A DNA stretch of 64,000 bases from Subtercola boreus (GCF_003399625.1 NZ_NBXA01000023.1:175183-239182), one strand, 5' to 3'. Numbered from the stretch's first letter, positions 36,142 to 45,557 are shown. The notes: generated by a model from the sequence alone, not told the origin. Numbers and translations are program-made.

Positions 36142-37125
36142 CTACCAGCGCGAGTGGATGCTCTGGCGGAAGTAGCGGTCGTAGATGCGGTGCACGCCGT
36201 CGTCGAAGGCCGCCCCGAGGGGAGCGATCGAACCGGCCTCGGCGTTGCCTGCGGCCTGGCCGGGGTTCCGGGCACCGGGGATGACCGTGCTCACGCCCGG
36301 CTGCTGCGCGACCCAGGCGAGAGCGGCTGTGGCCGGCGCCACACCCTCGGGCACCAGCTCGGCGAACGCCTGCGCCGCCTCGACTCCCGACTCGAAGTCG
36401 ACTCCCGAGAAGGTCTCCCCGACGTCGAAGGCGCTGCCGTCGCGGTTGAAGGTACGGTGGTCGTTCGCATCGAAGGTGGTCTCCTTCGTGTATTTGCCGC
36501 TGAGCAGCCCCGATGCGAGCGGCACCCGGGCGATGATGCCGACCCCCGCGGCACGGGCGGCGGGCAGCACATCATCGAGCGGCTTCAGCCGGAACGCATT
36601 CAGGATGATCTGGATGGTCGCGGTGCCGGGCCGCGCGATGGCCGCGAGTGCCTGGTCGGCCGTCTCGACGCTGAACCCGTAGGCCGCGATGCGCTCCTCG
36701 GAGACGAGGGTGTCGAGCGCGTCGTAGACGGCGTCGTCGACGAAGACCTCGGACGGCGGGCAGTGCAGCTGCACGAGGTCGAGTGTCTCGACTCCGAGAT
36801 TCCGGCGCGACCGGTCGGTCCACAGCCGGAAGTTGTCGAGCACGAAGTTCGAGGCGACCTGCGCTTCGCGTCGACCCATCTTCGTGGCGACCGTGATCGA
36901 GTGGCCGGGATTCGCCGACAGGAAGGTGCCGATCGTCTGTTCGCTCCGGCCGTCACCGTACACATCGGCCGTGTCGAAGAAGGTGACGCCGGAGTCGACG
37001 GCCGCATCGAGCACAGCCAGGGCATCCGATTCGGCCACGTCACCCCAGTCGGCGCCGAGCTGCCAGGTGCCGAGTCCGATCTCTGAGACGGTGCGGTGGG
37101 TTCGGCCGAGTTCGCGTGAATGCAT
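36142..37125 (-). CDS. Aldo/keto reductase (YghZ/L-glyceraldehyde reductase-like)
   Basis: 327 aa, a second AKR unrelated in detail to the convergent one. Tetrad residues lie in FFDTADVYGDGRSEQ, VATKMG and LVQLHCPPSE. The cofactor region is VSTVIPGARNPGQAAGNAEAG. The motif spacing is that of the AKR11/AKR14-like group (about 330 aa). Substrate unknown. Divergent from the DUF4349 lipoprotein gene. Confidence 0.92.
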   Translation of the reverse strand: MHSRELGRTHRTVSEIGLGTWQLGADWGDVAESDALAVLDAAVDSGVTFFDTADVYGDGRSEQTIGTFLSANPGHSITVATKMGRREAQVASNFVLDNFRLWTDRSRRNLGVETLDLVQLHCPPSEVFVDDAVYDALDTLVSEERIAAYGFSVETADQALAAIARPGTATIQIILNAFRLKPLDDVLPAARAAGVGIIARVPLASGLLSGKYTKETTFDANDHRTFNRDGSAFDVGETFSGVDFESGVEAAQAFAELVPEGVAPATAALAWVAQQPGVSTVIPGARNPGQAAGNAEAGSIAPLGAAFDDGVHRIYDRYFRQSIHSRW

Positions 37126-37198
37126 GCCCCCACCCTAAGCCGGATAACAACCCCATAACCATGTGGGCCAGATGGGCTTGATTCGCAGCTGCTCTCCC

Positions 37199-37204
37199 TA
37201 CAGT
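37199..37204 (+). promoter_or_regulatory. -10-like TACAGT giving a leaderless lipoprotein transcript
   Basis: TACAGT ends exactly 6 nt before the ATG at 37211. A possible -35 element TTGATT (37178-37183) lies 15 bp upstream. No Shine-Dalgarno sequence is present. Confidence 0.5.
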
Positions 37205-37210
37205 GTGGCC

Positions 37211-38122
37211 ATGAAGCGAAAATTGCTCGTTATCAGCGTTCTGGCCTCCGCCCTGCTGCTGGGTGGATGCTCGGCCCTGGGTGGCTCGTCCGGCAGCTCG
37301 TCCGGCGGCCTCTCAGGCGGCACCTCGAGCGAGGCGAACGGCTCACCGGGCGGCGAACAACTCACGGCACCGAACGGAGCGGCTCCAGCCGACGGAAGCA
37401 CGGGGCGGGACGCCCCCACGCTCATCCCCGGAGCCCAGATCGTCACGACCGGCACGATCACCCTCCTGGCCGAGGAGCCGTCGGCTGCGGCCGACAGCGC
37501 GGTCGCCCTCACGACGTCGCTCGGCGGCCACGTCGACAACCGCACGGAGCAGTCCTCGGGCGACGCGCGCGCCGATCTCGTGCTCCGCATCCCGAGTGCG
37601 AAGGTGACGGAGGCGATCGACGGCCTGAAGAAGCTCGCCACCGTCGACTCCGTCTCTGTCACCGCGACCGACGTGACGGCCGAGGCCAGCGACATCGATG
37701 CCCGGGTGACGGCGCTCCAGACCTCCGTCACCCGGCTCCTCGACCTGATGTCCAAGGCGACCAACACGACGGACCTCATCGCGCTCGAGTCCACTCTCTC
37801 CGAGCGTCAGGGAGATCTCGACAGCCTCGTCGCACAGCGCACGGCGCTCACCGACACGATCGCGTACTCCTCGATCACCCTCAGCATCGAGGATTCCAGC
37901 GCGGCACCGGTGACGGCCCCCGGAGACTTCTGGACTGGTCTCGGCACCGGTTGGGCCTCGCTCCTCACCGCGCTGGCGGGAGCCCTGGTGGCGTTCGGCG
38001 TCGCGCTCCCCTGGCTCGTCGCCCTCGGCGTCATCGGCCTGGTCGTGCTGGGAATCGTGCGGCTCGTGACGCGCCGCGGGAGGCGGGCGGTGCCAGCCGC
38101 AGGCAGTGAGACACCCAGCTGA
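37211..38122 (+). CDS. DUF4349 lipoprotein
   Basis: 303 aa. The signal peptide ends in the lipobox LLGGC (Cys 20), then a Gly/Ser-rich linker, then the DUF4349 domain (about 75-235) with a long central helical hairpin (LQTSVTRLLDLMSKATNTTD, SERQGDLDSLVAQ) that probably forms a coiled coil. A C-terminal membrane helix (about 250-290) is followed by RRGRR. So the domain is anchored at both ends outside the membrane. Family function unknown; paralogs are common in actinobacteria. Confidence 0.9.
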   Translation: MKRKLLVISVLASALLLGGCSALGGSSGSSSGGLSGGTSSEANGSPGGEQLTAPNGAAPADGSTGRDAPTLIPGAQIVTTGTITLLAEEPSAAADSAVALTTSLGGHVDNRTEQSSGDARADLVLRIPSAKVTEAIDGLKKLATVDSVSVTATDVTAEASDIDARVTALQTSVTRLLDLMSKATNTTDLIALESTLSERQGDLDSLVAQRTALTDTIAYSSITLSIEDSSAAPVTAPGDFWTGLGTGWASLLTALAGALVAFGVALPWLVALGVIGLVVLGIVRLVTRRGRRAVPAAGSETPS

Positions 38123-38200
38123 TTTGCAGGCTGTAGGGAATCGACAAGCATCCTGCCGTGTTACATGTATCACAGGTACAAGTACGTCAGGGAGATTCTG

Positions 38201-38617
38201 TTGAGCAAGGTTTACGTGGAGATCGAGAACGAGTTCGGCGAGCTTGCACGGTACAAGCACCACCTGAACGGCCGCGGGTTCATCTCGGCGACCGCCACGG
38301 TGCATCCGAGTGCCTACATCGAGTCGTCGGCCTACGTCGAACCCGACGCGCACGTCGGTCAGGGCGCGTGGATCGGCGCCGGCAGCTGGATCGACCGGGG
38401 CGCCCTCGTCGGGGCCGGGGTCTTCATCGGTGCGAATGTGCACGTCGGCCAGGAGTCGCGCATCGGCCGGGGCGCGAAGGTCGGCAGCCACAGCCGCATC
38501 GGCGACCGGGCGACCGTGGCCGACGGAGTGAACGTCGCGCATGACACTGTGATCGCCGACGACGGGGTCGTCAGCCGGTCATCCCACTCCGAGGGATCGT
38601 TCGCGAAAGCGGCATGA
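38201..38617 (+). CDS. Hexapeptide-repeat (left-handed beta-helix) protein
   Basis: 138 aa from TTG 38201. From about residue 25 the hexapeptide pattern [IVA]-x-x-x repeats about eight times (VHPSAYIESSAYVEPDAHVG, GAWIGAGSWIDRG, ANVHVGQESRIG), predicting a short left-handed beta-helix. No acyltransferase catalytic His loop is obvious, so it may be a scaffold or an enzyme with an unknown acceptor. The TTG start is chosen because AGGGAG lies 6 nt upstream; ATG 38165 would add 12 residues without a ribosome-binding site. Confidence 0.72.
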   Translation: MSKVYVEIENEFGELARYKHHLNGRGFISATATVHPSAYIESSAYVEPDAHVGQGAWIGAGSWIDRGALVGAGVFIGANVHVGQESRIGRGAKVGSHSRIGDRATVADGVNVAHDTVIADDGVVSRSSHSEGSFAKAA

Positions 38618-38698
38618 TCCGCCCGTGAACGCCGGGCACGATACCGCCACCGCCCGGCGTTCTGCTGCACCGAGGGATGATCGCCCTAAGCTGTGGGA

Positions 38699-39388
38699 AT
38701 GAAGCTCCTGTTCACGGTTCTGCGGGTCGTCGTCGCAGCCGCCATCGCCACGGCCGTCATCGGCCAGCTCGCGCACAGTGCAAACCTCGCGAACCAGGCG
38801 AATCCCGCGTCGGTGGGATTTGTCGTGGTCAACTTCTTCAGTTTCTTCACGATCGACTCCAACGTCGCCAGCATCGTCGTGCTTGTCGCCGGGGCCGCAT
38901 TGGTCGTCCGCCGGGTGTCACCCGATCCACTGCTCTTCACCACCGTTCGCGCCGCTGTCGTGACGTACATGGTGACGACCGGCATCGTCTACAACCTGCT
39001 GCTGCGGGGCATCGCGCTCCCCCAGGGCCAGACGCTCGCCTGGTCGAACGAGATCCTGCACGTGGTCGCGCCGATCTATCTCCTGCTCGACTGGCTCTTC
39101 GCCCCTGGTCGGGTTTCCCTCGATGGCAAGCGCCTCTGGGCGATCCTCGCCTTCCCGATCGTCTGGGTGGCCTACACACTGATGCGCGGGCCCCTCACGA
39201 TCGACGCCAGCACGGGCGCGAACTGGTACCCGTACCCGTTCCTGAACCCCGCGACGTCGGCGAACGGGTACCTCTCCGTGACGCTCTACGTGATCCTCAT
39301 CGCACTGGTGATCACCGCAATCGGGGCCGGCGCGATCCGCGTCACCCGGGGTCGGCGGCAGTCCCGTGTAAAGTCGAGAAATGCCTGA
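38699..39388 (+). CDS. Pr6Pr family integral membrane protein
   Basis: 229 aa with six to seven membrane helices. It carries motifs of the Pr6Pr/FAR-17a-like family: FFTIDSNVASIVVL near residue 50, and NEILHVVAPIYLLLDWLF with a buried His. It ends FLNPATSANGYLSV then a last helix. Family function unknown. ATG 38699 has TAAGCT exactly 6 nt upstream (leaderless-type); a GTG at 38693 is the alternative. It overlaps the downstream MarR gene by 8 bp. Confidence 0.85.
   Translation: MKLLFTVLRVVVAAAIATAVIGQLAHSANLANQANPASVGFVVVNFFSFFTIDSNVASIVVLVAGAALVVRRVSPDPLLFTTVRAAVVTYMVTTGIVYNLLLRGIALPQGQTLAWSNEILHVVAPIYLLLDWLFAPGRVSLDGKRLWAILAFPIVWVAYTLMRGPLTIDASTGANWYPYPFLNPATSANGYLSVTLYVILIALVITAIGAGAIRVTRGRRQSRVKSRNA
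39369..39374 (+). promoter_or_regulatory. -10-like TAAAGT inside the upstream gene, for marR
   Basis: TAAAGT lies within the last codons of the Pr6Pr gene, 6 nt before the ATG of the MarR gene at 39381. It would allow an independent leaderless transcript of the regulator. Confidence 0.45.
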
Positions 39389-39818
39389 CGAATCCCGCAT
39401 CGACCGACACGACGTTGCCGAGCGCCTCACGCTGGCCATCAGCCGGTTGAACCGGCGGATCCGCCCAGTCGGCGACGAGCTGAGCAACGGTGTGCTCTCG
39501 GCTCTGTCGAGCGTGAAGAACGCCGGTCCGCTCCGCCCGAGCGACCTCGCCCGGCTCGAGAATGTCGCTGCTCCCACGATGACCCGGATCGTCGCCGACC
39601 TCGAGAGCCGCGGCCTCGTCGAACGCGAGCCCGATCCGGCCGACGGCCGTTCCTTCCTGCTCCGGGCGTCGGAGTCGGGTGTCGAGGCGGTCGCGTCGGC
39701 TCGCCTGGCGCGCACCACCCGGGTGCTTCAGTTGCTCGAAGACCAGAGCGACGACGATATCGTGAACCTGGCCCAGGCGCTCCCTGCACTCGAGGCCGCT
39801 GCCGCCAACCGGGGCTGA
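39381..39818 (+). CDS. MarR family transcriptional regulator
   Basis: 145 aa. The winged helix is visible: PLRPSDLARLENVAAPTMTR, then IVADLESRGLVEREPDPADGRSFLLRASESG (wing and strand), with N- and C-terminal dimer helices. Its start overlaps the Pr6Pr gene by 8 bp, and a -10-like element lies within that gene. It may regulate that membrane protein or unlinked genes. Confidence 0.92.
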   Translation: MPDESRIDRHDVAERLTLAISRLNRRIRPVGDELSNGVLSALSSVKNAGPLRPSDLARLENVAAPTMTRIVADLESRGLVEREPDPADGRSFLLRASESGVEAVASARLARTTRVLQLLEDQSDDDIVNLAQALPALEAAAANRG

Positions 39819-39849
39819 CCGGCCGCGAGCCCGCCAAGCCGTCCGCGCC

Positions 39850-40584
39850 TCAGCCCGCCAGCTCGACCGGTTCGATGAGCCCCGGATCGGCCGGGTCGAG
39901 GGTTCGCGAATTGTTCACCGCGCGCCCCACCGGGTAGGTCGTGATGGACCTCGCCACCGAGGTCGAACTCCGATCGAGCAGGTGCAGTAGGGCATCCGGA
40001 GCCGTGACCCTGGCGGGATCGAGCCACTGCGTCCAGAGGTCGGGCTGCAGGAAGACCGGCATGCGGTCGTGCACCTCGCCTGACGCATCGCGCGCCTCCC
40101 TGGTGATGATCGTGAAGGTGACCTTCCAGCCGTCGTTCTCGCGGCGCGCACTGTAGAGCCCAGCCGCGGCGAGCACCTCCACGTCGGCGTGGATGAAGTA
40201 GGGCTGCTTACCATCGGCCTGCTGCTGCCATTCGTAGTACCCGGTCATCGGTACGACGCAACGATGAGAGGCGAAAGCGGTGCGGAACATCCCGTTCGTC
40301 GCCACGGACTCGAGCCGGGCGTTGATCGGCTGTGGCCCACCGGGCTTCGACCAGGCGGGCTTCAGCCCCCAAGCGGCGAGCTCCAGTTCACGCTCCACAC
40401 TCGGGGAGCGCCCGGGCGTCGGGTCGTCGGCGTCGCCTTGTGGAATGCGCTCCCGGATGATCGGAGCCTCGTCCGTCGGAGCGACGCTGTAGCGCGGACG
40501 CCAGTCCTCCGCCCGGCCACCGCGCGCGATGAACTCGAGGATGAGGTCATCCGTCTCCTTGTTCATGGCGAACCTTCCGCACAT
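39850..40584 (-). CDS. SRAP-family abasic-site processing protein (YedK/HMCES)
   Basis: Forms a covalent thiazolidine crosslink to abasic sites in single-stranded DNA and so protects forks. 244 aa. After Met removal the catalytic Cys is residue 2 (MCGRFAM). Asn and Glu of the active site are in INARLESVATNGMF and TGYYEWQ, and the His is in HDRMPVFL. A GGAAG ribosome-binding site precedes the ATG, 18 bp after the GH3 stop, so it probably ends the four-gene minus-strand operon. Confidence 0.94.
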   Translation of the reverse strand: MCGRFAMNKETDDLILEFIARGGRAEDWRPRYSVAPTDEAPIIRERIPQGDADDPTPGRSPSVERELELAAWGLKPAWSKPGGPQPINARLESVATNGMFRTAFASHRCVVPMTGYYEWQQQADGKQPYFIHADVEVLAAAGLYSARRENDGWKVTFTIITREARDASGEVHDRMPVFLQPDLWTQWLDPARVTAPDALLHLLDRSSTSVARSITTYPVGRAVNNSRTLDPADPGLIEPVELAG

Positions 40585-40602
40585 CTGCTTCCTGCCCTTC
40601 TC

Positions 40603-41877
40603 TCACCCCGCCGGGTGCGTGCGCTCCCATTGTTGCCGTTGCAGCGTCAGGATACGCACCACCGACTGGTCGATCTGATGCTCACCGATCTGCCCCGACT
40701 GCACGGCCGCCCGGATCGCTCCGACCGGCCCCGACATGTCGATCGCGCTGTTGTAGAGCAGGATGTCATTACCCGCCGACACCGCACGTACGGCGTTGGC
40801 GGCCTGGTCGGCGAATTCAGGCAGCCCGGAATCCTGGAGCATGAGCATGTCATCGGTGACGGCCACTCCGGTGAAGCCGAGATCGTGGCGGAGGATCTCG
40901 TGCCAGCGCGCCGAGAGCGAGGCCGGCTCCGGGTCGACGCTCGTGTAGCTCAGGTGGCCGAACATCACGAGGGACGCTCCGGCATCGATCCCGGCGGCGA
41001 AGGGGGGCGCATCGCGCGCCTGCCACTGGTCGAACGGGAGGTCGGTCGCCGGGATGCTCGTGTGGGAGTCGGCGTTCGTCTCGCCGTGGCCCGGGAAGTG
41101 CTTCAGGGTACTGAACACCGATCCGTTCTCGGCCGCCACCGAGGCGGCGACCCGTGCGCTCGCTGACGCCGGGTCGGTGCCGAGCACTCTGTCGTAGATG
41201 AACGAGCCGGGGTCTGCAGTGACATCGGCGACGGTGCCGAAGTTCACGGAGACGCCCGCAGCCTCCAGCAGGGCCGCCCGCTGGGTGAACGACGCTGTCG
41301 TCTCCTCCACCGGCAGCGACTTCAGTCGGTCTGCCCCGGGAAACACATCCTCACCCAACCGGGCGACATCGCCGCCCTCCTCGTCGATCGAGACGAGCGG
41401 GGAGAGGCCCGCCGTGAGCGTCACGCCCGCGAGCTGGGCGCGGAGTGCATCCGCGGAGCCCGGCACGTTGTTGCCGAGCAGCAGGAACCCACCCGGACCG
41501 TTCGCCGCCAGGTACTGCGCCATCGGCGCTGGGTCGGTGCCCGGCACCTGCACCATGAACATCGTGGCCAGCTTCGCGTCGAGCGTCATGGAGTGCATGC
41601 GCGTCGAGGCATACAGCACGTCGAGCTCTGCAGGTGTGGCGATGGTGGTCGTGGCTGCGGGGACAACGGCAGTTGTGGCGGCCGACGACGCCGTGGCGGA
41701 CGCCGATGACGCCGATGACGCTGGGGCGGCCGTGTCCGGCGTGCCCACCACAGAATCCGCCGCAGCTCCCGTCGAGCATCCACTGATCGACGCCGCCAAC
41801 GCCACACTCGCCGCCACTGCAGCCCACGCCGACAGCCCGGCACGCACCCGAGCCCGGTTCCGCACCCGCGCGGTCAT
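40603..41877 (-). CDS. Glycoside hydrolase family 3 lipoprotein (beta-N-acetylhexosaminidase-like)
   Basis: 424 aa. The lipobox SISGC lies near residue 34, then a Ser/Ala/Thr linker (about 40-85). The GH3 catalytic domain (about 88-420) has STLKHFPGHGETNADSH, the loop typical of NagZ-type hexosaminidases, and the nucleophile Asp in VAVTDDMLML. It probably trims GlcNAc-containing glycans (peptidoglycan or teichoic acid modifications) at the outer face of the membrane. The ATG overlaps the gamma-carbonic anhydrase stop (ATGA). Confidence 0.92.
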   Translation of the reverse strand: MTARVRNRARVRAGLSAWAAVAASVALAASISGCSTGAAADSVVGTPDTAAPASSASSASATASSAATTAVVPAATTTIATPAELDVLYASTRMHSMTLDAKLATMFMVQVPGTDPAPMAQYLAANGPGGFLLLGNNVPGSADALRAQLAGVTLTAGLSPLVSIDEEGGDVARLGEDVFPGADRLKSLPVEETTASFTQRAALLEAAGVSVNFGTVADVTADPGSFIYDRVLGTDPASASARVAASVAAENGSVFSTLKHFPGHGETNADSHTSIPATDLPFDQWQARDAPPFAAGIDAGASLVMFGHLSYTSVDPEPASLSARWHEILRHDLGFTGVAVTDDMLMLQDSGLPEFADQAANAVRAVSAGNDILLYNSAIDMSGPVGAIRAAVQSGQIGEHQIDQSVVRILTLQRQQWERTHPAG

Positions 41878-42428
41878 TCCCCTCCCACGCCCTCGCCGGC
41901 AGCTGTCACGGCCTGCCGGTGTCGCGCCGCCGTCTCCCGGTAGCGCACCGCGTTGTCCTTCACCGAGGCCCGCTCGGCGTCGGTGAGTTCGCGCCGCACC
42001 TTGCCGGGCATCCCGGCCACCAGCGATCCGCTCGGGATCACCGTGTTCTCGAGAATCAGCGCCCCCGCGGCGATGAGGCAGTCGTCGCCGATCTGTGCGC
42101 CATTCAGCACGGTCGCGTTCATGCCGACGAGGCTGCGGTCGCCGATCGTGCAGCCGTGCAGCACCGCGCCATGGCCGACGCTCACATCGGCGCCGATCGT
42201 CACCGGCGAACCCGGGTCGGCATGCACCACCACGTTGTCCTGGAGGTTGCTGCCCTCGCCGAGCGAGATGTGCGCGGTGTCTCCCCGCACGACCGCGCCG
42301 TAGAAGACGCTCGCCGACGCCGCGACGGCGACATCGCCGATGAGCAGGGCGGTGGGCGCGATGAAGGCCGAGTCGTCGACTACAGGCGTGCCGCCATCGA
42401 GCGGGAGGATGTTCGTGAACGGTGTCAT
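41874..42428 (-). CDS. Gamma-class carbonic anhydrase-like hexapeptide protein
   Basis: 184 aa left-handed beta-helix. The three zinc-ligand histidines of the family are in NVVVHAD and VGHGAVLHGC. VRGDTAHISLGEGSNLQDN matches the conserved Arg/Asp/Gln motif, and a C-terminal helix follows. It may hydrate CO2 or be an acyl-carnitine-like carrier protein (CaiE/PaaY type). Coupled by ATGA overlaps to both the acyl-CoA dehydrogenase (upstream) and GH3 (downstream). Confidence 0.9.
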   Translation of the reverse strand: MTPFTNILPLDGGTPVVDDSAFIAPTALLIGDVAVAASASVFYGAVVRGDTAHISLGEGSNLQDNVVVHADPGSPVTIGADVSVGHGAVLHGCTIGDRSLVGMNATVLNGAQIGDDCLIAAGALILENTVIPSGSLVAGMPGKVRRELTDAERASVKDNAVRYRETAARHRQAVTAAGEGVGGE

Positions 42429-43588
42429 TCGGCAGGCCCCAACCAGGCTGTGGCGACCGTCGAGTGCGCTGACTCGGGGTCGGAGGGATGGAAGATGCCG
42501 GCGACGACATCCCGGTACAGTCGGCCGAGCTCGCTGCTCGACGACAGGGACCGGCCGCCGGAGACCCGCAGCGCCTGGTCGACGACGAACCGTGCGTTCT
42601 CGGTCGCGCGGAGCTTCAGACCGACGAGTCGCGGGAACCAGGACCGGCCGAGATCCGTCTTCTCGTCCACAGCCCGCGCCAGAACGTCGAGTTGAGGGTA
42701 GAGCGCGTCCTGAGCGATGGCGGCATCCGCGACGCGGTACCGGATGTCGGGATCCGACGAATAGCGTCGGCCGTCGTTCTTCAGCGACGTGCGCCGGTGG
42801 GCCGCCTCGACGGCGAGCTCGAGGGCGCGTTGGCCGATCCCGGTGTAGACGGCGGCGATCAGGATCTCGAAGTTCGCGAGGATCGCGAACACGAACGGGT
42901 CGGCACTCGGGCCGGCCGGGAGCTTCCGCACGATGCGATCCGCCGCGACCTCCGCACCGTCGAGCACCGTCGTGCGGCTCTGGGTGGCCCGCATGCCGAG
43001 CGTGTCCCAGTCGTCGAGGGTCTCGAACCCGCCCGCGGCCCGGTCGAGGAAGCCGTGCACGAGCAGCGGGTCGGCGGGGTCGGTCTCGTCGAGGCCGAAG
43101 ATGCCGAGCCGCGTCCACGCCGGCGAGAGCGACGTGAAGATCTTGCGGCCGAAGAAGCGGTACCCGCCGCCCGGCTGCGGTTCGGCGCGCGTGGTGGATC
43201 CGAAGAGCACCAGGTCGTTGCCCGCCTCACTGTTGCCGAACGCGAACACCTCACCGGCACCCGCCTCGCGCAGCACGAATTCGAGCGAATCGTCGCCGCG
43301 GTCGAGCAGCGCCTTCGCGACCCCCGTCCAGACGAGGTGCATGGTGATGCCGAGCGCGGTGGCCGGGGCCGCCGTGGCGAGACGGAGCTGTTCGCGGGCG
43401 ACCCGCTCGAGCCCGAAACCGAGGCCGCCGAACTGCTCGGGCACGAACATCCGCAGGTACCCGGCCTCGCGGAGGGCGTCGAGATCCTCGGCGAAGAACT
43501 CGTTGCGCGCGTCGTAGCCGGCTGCACGCGAACGGATGCTCCCGAGCAGCTCGTCGCTGATGATCGTCTCCGTTGCCGCTGCGCTCAT
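42425..43588 (-). CDS. Acyl-CoA dehydrogenase family protein
   Basis: 387 aa flavoprotein. N-terminal helical domain (FAEDLDALREAGYLRMFVPEQFGGLG), central beta domain (FGRKIFTSLSPAW; LGMRATQSRTTVLDGAEV) and C-terminal four-helix domain (YTGIGQRALELAVEAAHRR). The usual catalytic Glu motif of medium-chain enzymes is not evident, so it may belong to the group that includes acyl-CoA dehydrogenase-like monooxygenases. First gene of the minus-strand operon, 48 bp from the divergent GH15 gene. Confidence 0.88.
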   Translation of the reverse strand: MSAAATETIISDELLGSIRSRAAGYDARNEFFAEDLDALREAGYLRMFVPEQFGGLGFGLERVAREQLRLATAAPATALGITMHLVWTGVAKALLDRGDDSLEFVLREAGAGEVFAFGNSEAGNDLVLFGSTTRAEPQPGGGYRFFGRKIFTSLSPAWTRLGIFGLDETDPADPLLVHGFLDRAAGGFETLDDWDTLGMRATQSRTTVLDGAEVAADRIVRKLPAGPSADPFVFAILANFEILIAAVYTGIGQRALELAVEAAHRRTSLKNDGRRYSSDPDIRYRVADAAIAQDALYPQLDVLARAVDEKTDLGRSWFPRLVGLKLRATENARFVVDQALRVSGGRSLSSSSELGRLYRDVVAGIFHPSDPESAHSTVATAWLGPAE

Positions 43589-43636
43589 GTCTGCCTGCTC
43601 ACCCTGCAAGACTACGTCGTCGGGCAAGATGGACAC

Positions 43637-45472
43637 ATGGCCCTCCCGATTGAGAACTACGCCCTGATCAGCGACTGCCACACCGCGGCACTGGTCGGTG
43701 ACGACGGGAGCATCGACTGGCTCTGCCTGCCGCGCTACGACTCGCCGTCGACGTTCGGCGCACTGCTGGGAGACGAGAGCCACGGTCGGTGGAAGATCGC
43801 CCCGCAGCATCCGGAGGCCCGCTCGCACCGTCACTACCTCGGCAACACCTTCGTGCTCACCACCGTCTGGACCACCCCCGAGGGCGTCGTCGAGGTCACC
43901 GACTTCATGCCGCACGGCGACCGCCGGGCCGACCTGATGCGACGGGTCAGGGGCGTCTCCGGATCGGTGCGGATGGCGGTCGACCTCCGTATCCGCTTCG
44001 GCTATGCCACCGCCATCCCCTGGGTGCGCCAGATCGCCACACCGGAGGGCGCCTCGGATCTCGTCGCGATCGCCGGCCCCGACGCGCTGGTCATCCGCGG
44101 TGCCGAACTCGAACCGACCGATCACGCGCATGGCCGCGAATTCGTGGTGAGCGAGGGCGAGATCGTGGACACGGTGATGACCTGGTACCCCTCCCACCGG
44201 CCCACACCGACCCCCAGTGGCGTCGACCTCGCCCTGGCGGACACCCTGGACTGGTGGGAGAACTGGGGTTCCGACAGCGCCCAGGACGGCCCGTACCACG
44301 CCGCGGTGATGCGCTCGCTGCTCGTGCTGAGGGCCCTGACGCACGAGGACACCGGCGGGATCGTCGCCGCCGCGACCACCTCGCTGCCGGAGAGTTTCGG
44401 TGGCCAGCGCAACTGGGACTACCGCTACGTGTGGCTCCGGGATGCGTCGCTCACCCTGACCGTGCTGCTCGACCACGGCTTCACCTCCGAGGCAGACGCG
44501 TGGCGCGGCTGGCTCCTCCGTGCGATCGCCGGAGACCCGAATGACGTGCAGATCATGTACGGGCTGGAGGGCGAGCGATGGCTGCCCGAGCGCGAACTGA
44601 CCTCGCTGCCGGGCTACAACGGCGCCTCCCCCGTGCGTGTCGGCAACGGCGCTGTCGACCAGTACCAGGCCGATGTGATCGGCGAGGTGATGGTGGCCCT
44701 CCACCGCTCCCGCGTGCAGACCGGCAACGCCAGCCAGGATGCCTGGGCACTCCAGCGCGCGCTGCTGACGGTGGTCGAGACGAACCTCGAACGACCCGAC
44801 TCCGGAATCTGGGAGATCCGCGGCCCGAACCAGTTCTTCACGCACTCCCGGGTGATGGTCTGGGCGGCCCTCGACCGGGGAGTCAAGGGTGTCGAGCAGT
44901 TCGGCCTCGGTGGTCCCGTCGAGAAGTGGCGGCGATTGCGGGAGCAGGTTCGCGCCGAGATCGAGGAGAAGGGGTACAACACCGAGCTCGGCTGCTACAC
45001 CCAGGTCTTCGGCGGCACTGCTGTCGATGCCTCCCTGCTGCAGCTCGCCCAGGTGGGCTATGTCGATGCCGACGATCCGCGGATGCTCGGAACCGTCGCC
45101 CGCATCGAACAGGAGCTGCTGCACGATGGACTGCTGCTGCGCTACCGCACCGAGTCGGGCGTCGACGGGCTTCCCGCGGGCGAGTATCCGTTCCTCGCCT
45201 GCTCGTTCTGGCTCGTCGAGCAGTACGCCCGAAGCGGCAGGCTCGAAGACGGCCGGCGGCTGATGGATGCCCTCCTGAAGCTCCGCAACGACGTCGGCCT
45301 CCTCAGCGAGGAGTACGACATCACCGGCCACCGCCAGGCGGGCAACACCCCCCAGGCGCTGTCGCACCTCGCGCTCGTGCGGGCGGCCGATGCGCTGACC
45401 GAAACCGCGCACACATCGAGGGACGCAGACACGGGCGCGCCCGAGCCCACGGAGCGGAACGCACTCCGGTAG
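43637..45472 (+). CDS. Glycoside hydrolase family 15 (glucoamylase- or trehalase-like)
   Basis: 611 aa. The N-terminal beta-sandwich starts PIENYALISDCHTAALVGDDG, then SIDWLCLPRYDSPSTFGALLG, the start typical of actinobacterial GH15 enzymes, some of which are trehalases. The (alpha/alpha)6 barrel has NWDYRYVWLRDASLT. The likely catalytic acid is the Glu in GIWEIRGPNQFFTHS and the base the Glu in AGEYPFLACSFWLVEQYA. No signal peptide, so intracellular. CAAGAT lies 6 nt before the ATG with no Shine-Dalgarno site. Glycogen/maltodextrin versus trehalose cannot be decided from sequence. Confidence 0.9.
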   Translation: MALPIENYALISDCHTAALVGDDGSIDWLCLPRYDSPSTFGALLGDESHGRWKIAPQHPEARSHRHYLGNTFVLTTVWTTPEGVVEVTDFMPHGDRRADLMRRVRGVSGSVRMAVDLRIRFGYATAIPWVRQIATPEGASDLVAIAGPDALVIRGAELEPTDHAHGREFVVSEGEIVDTVMTWYPSHRPTPTPSGVDLALADTLDWWENWGSDSAQDGPYHAAVMRSLLVLRALTHEDTGGIVAAATTSLPESFGGQRNWDYRYVWLRDASLTLTVLLDHGFTSEADAWRGWLLRAIAGDPNDVQIMYGLEGERWLPERELTSLPGYNGASPVRVGNGAVDQYQADVIGEVMVALHRSRVQTGNASQDAWALQRALLTVVETNLERPDSGIWEIRGPNQFFTHSRVMVWAALDRGVKGVEQFGLGGPVEKWRRLREQVRAEIEEKGYNTELGCYTQVFGGTAVDASLLQLAQVGYVDADDPRMLGTVARIEQELLHDGLLLRYRTESGVDGLPAGEYPFLACSFWLVEQYARSGRLEDGRRLMDALLKLRNDVGLLSEEYDITGHRQAGNTPQALSHLALVRAADALTETAHTSRDADTGAPEPTERNALR

Positions 45473-45557
45473 TCCGGCATCCAGCGGTAGTGCGGCAGGA
45501 GGCGGAACGCGCTCGAACGACCGAGCAGGCTGGGCACCGGATGGCGCAGCCGCCCGG

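Noticed and set aside
42488..43636. Upstream open frame of the GH15 gene reaching far into the acyl-CoA dehydrogenase gene
   Set aside because: The GH15 family N-terminus begins at 43637 and the upstream part is the antisense of the dehydrogenase.
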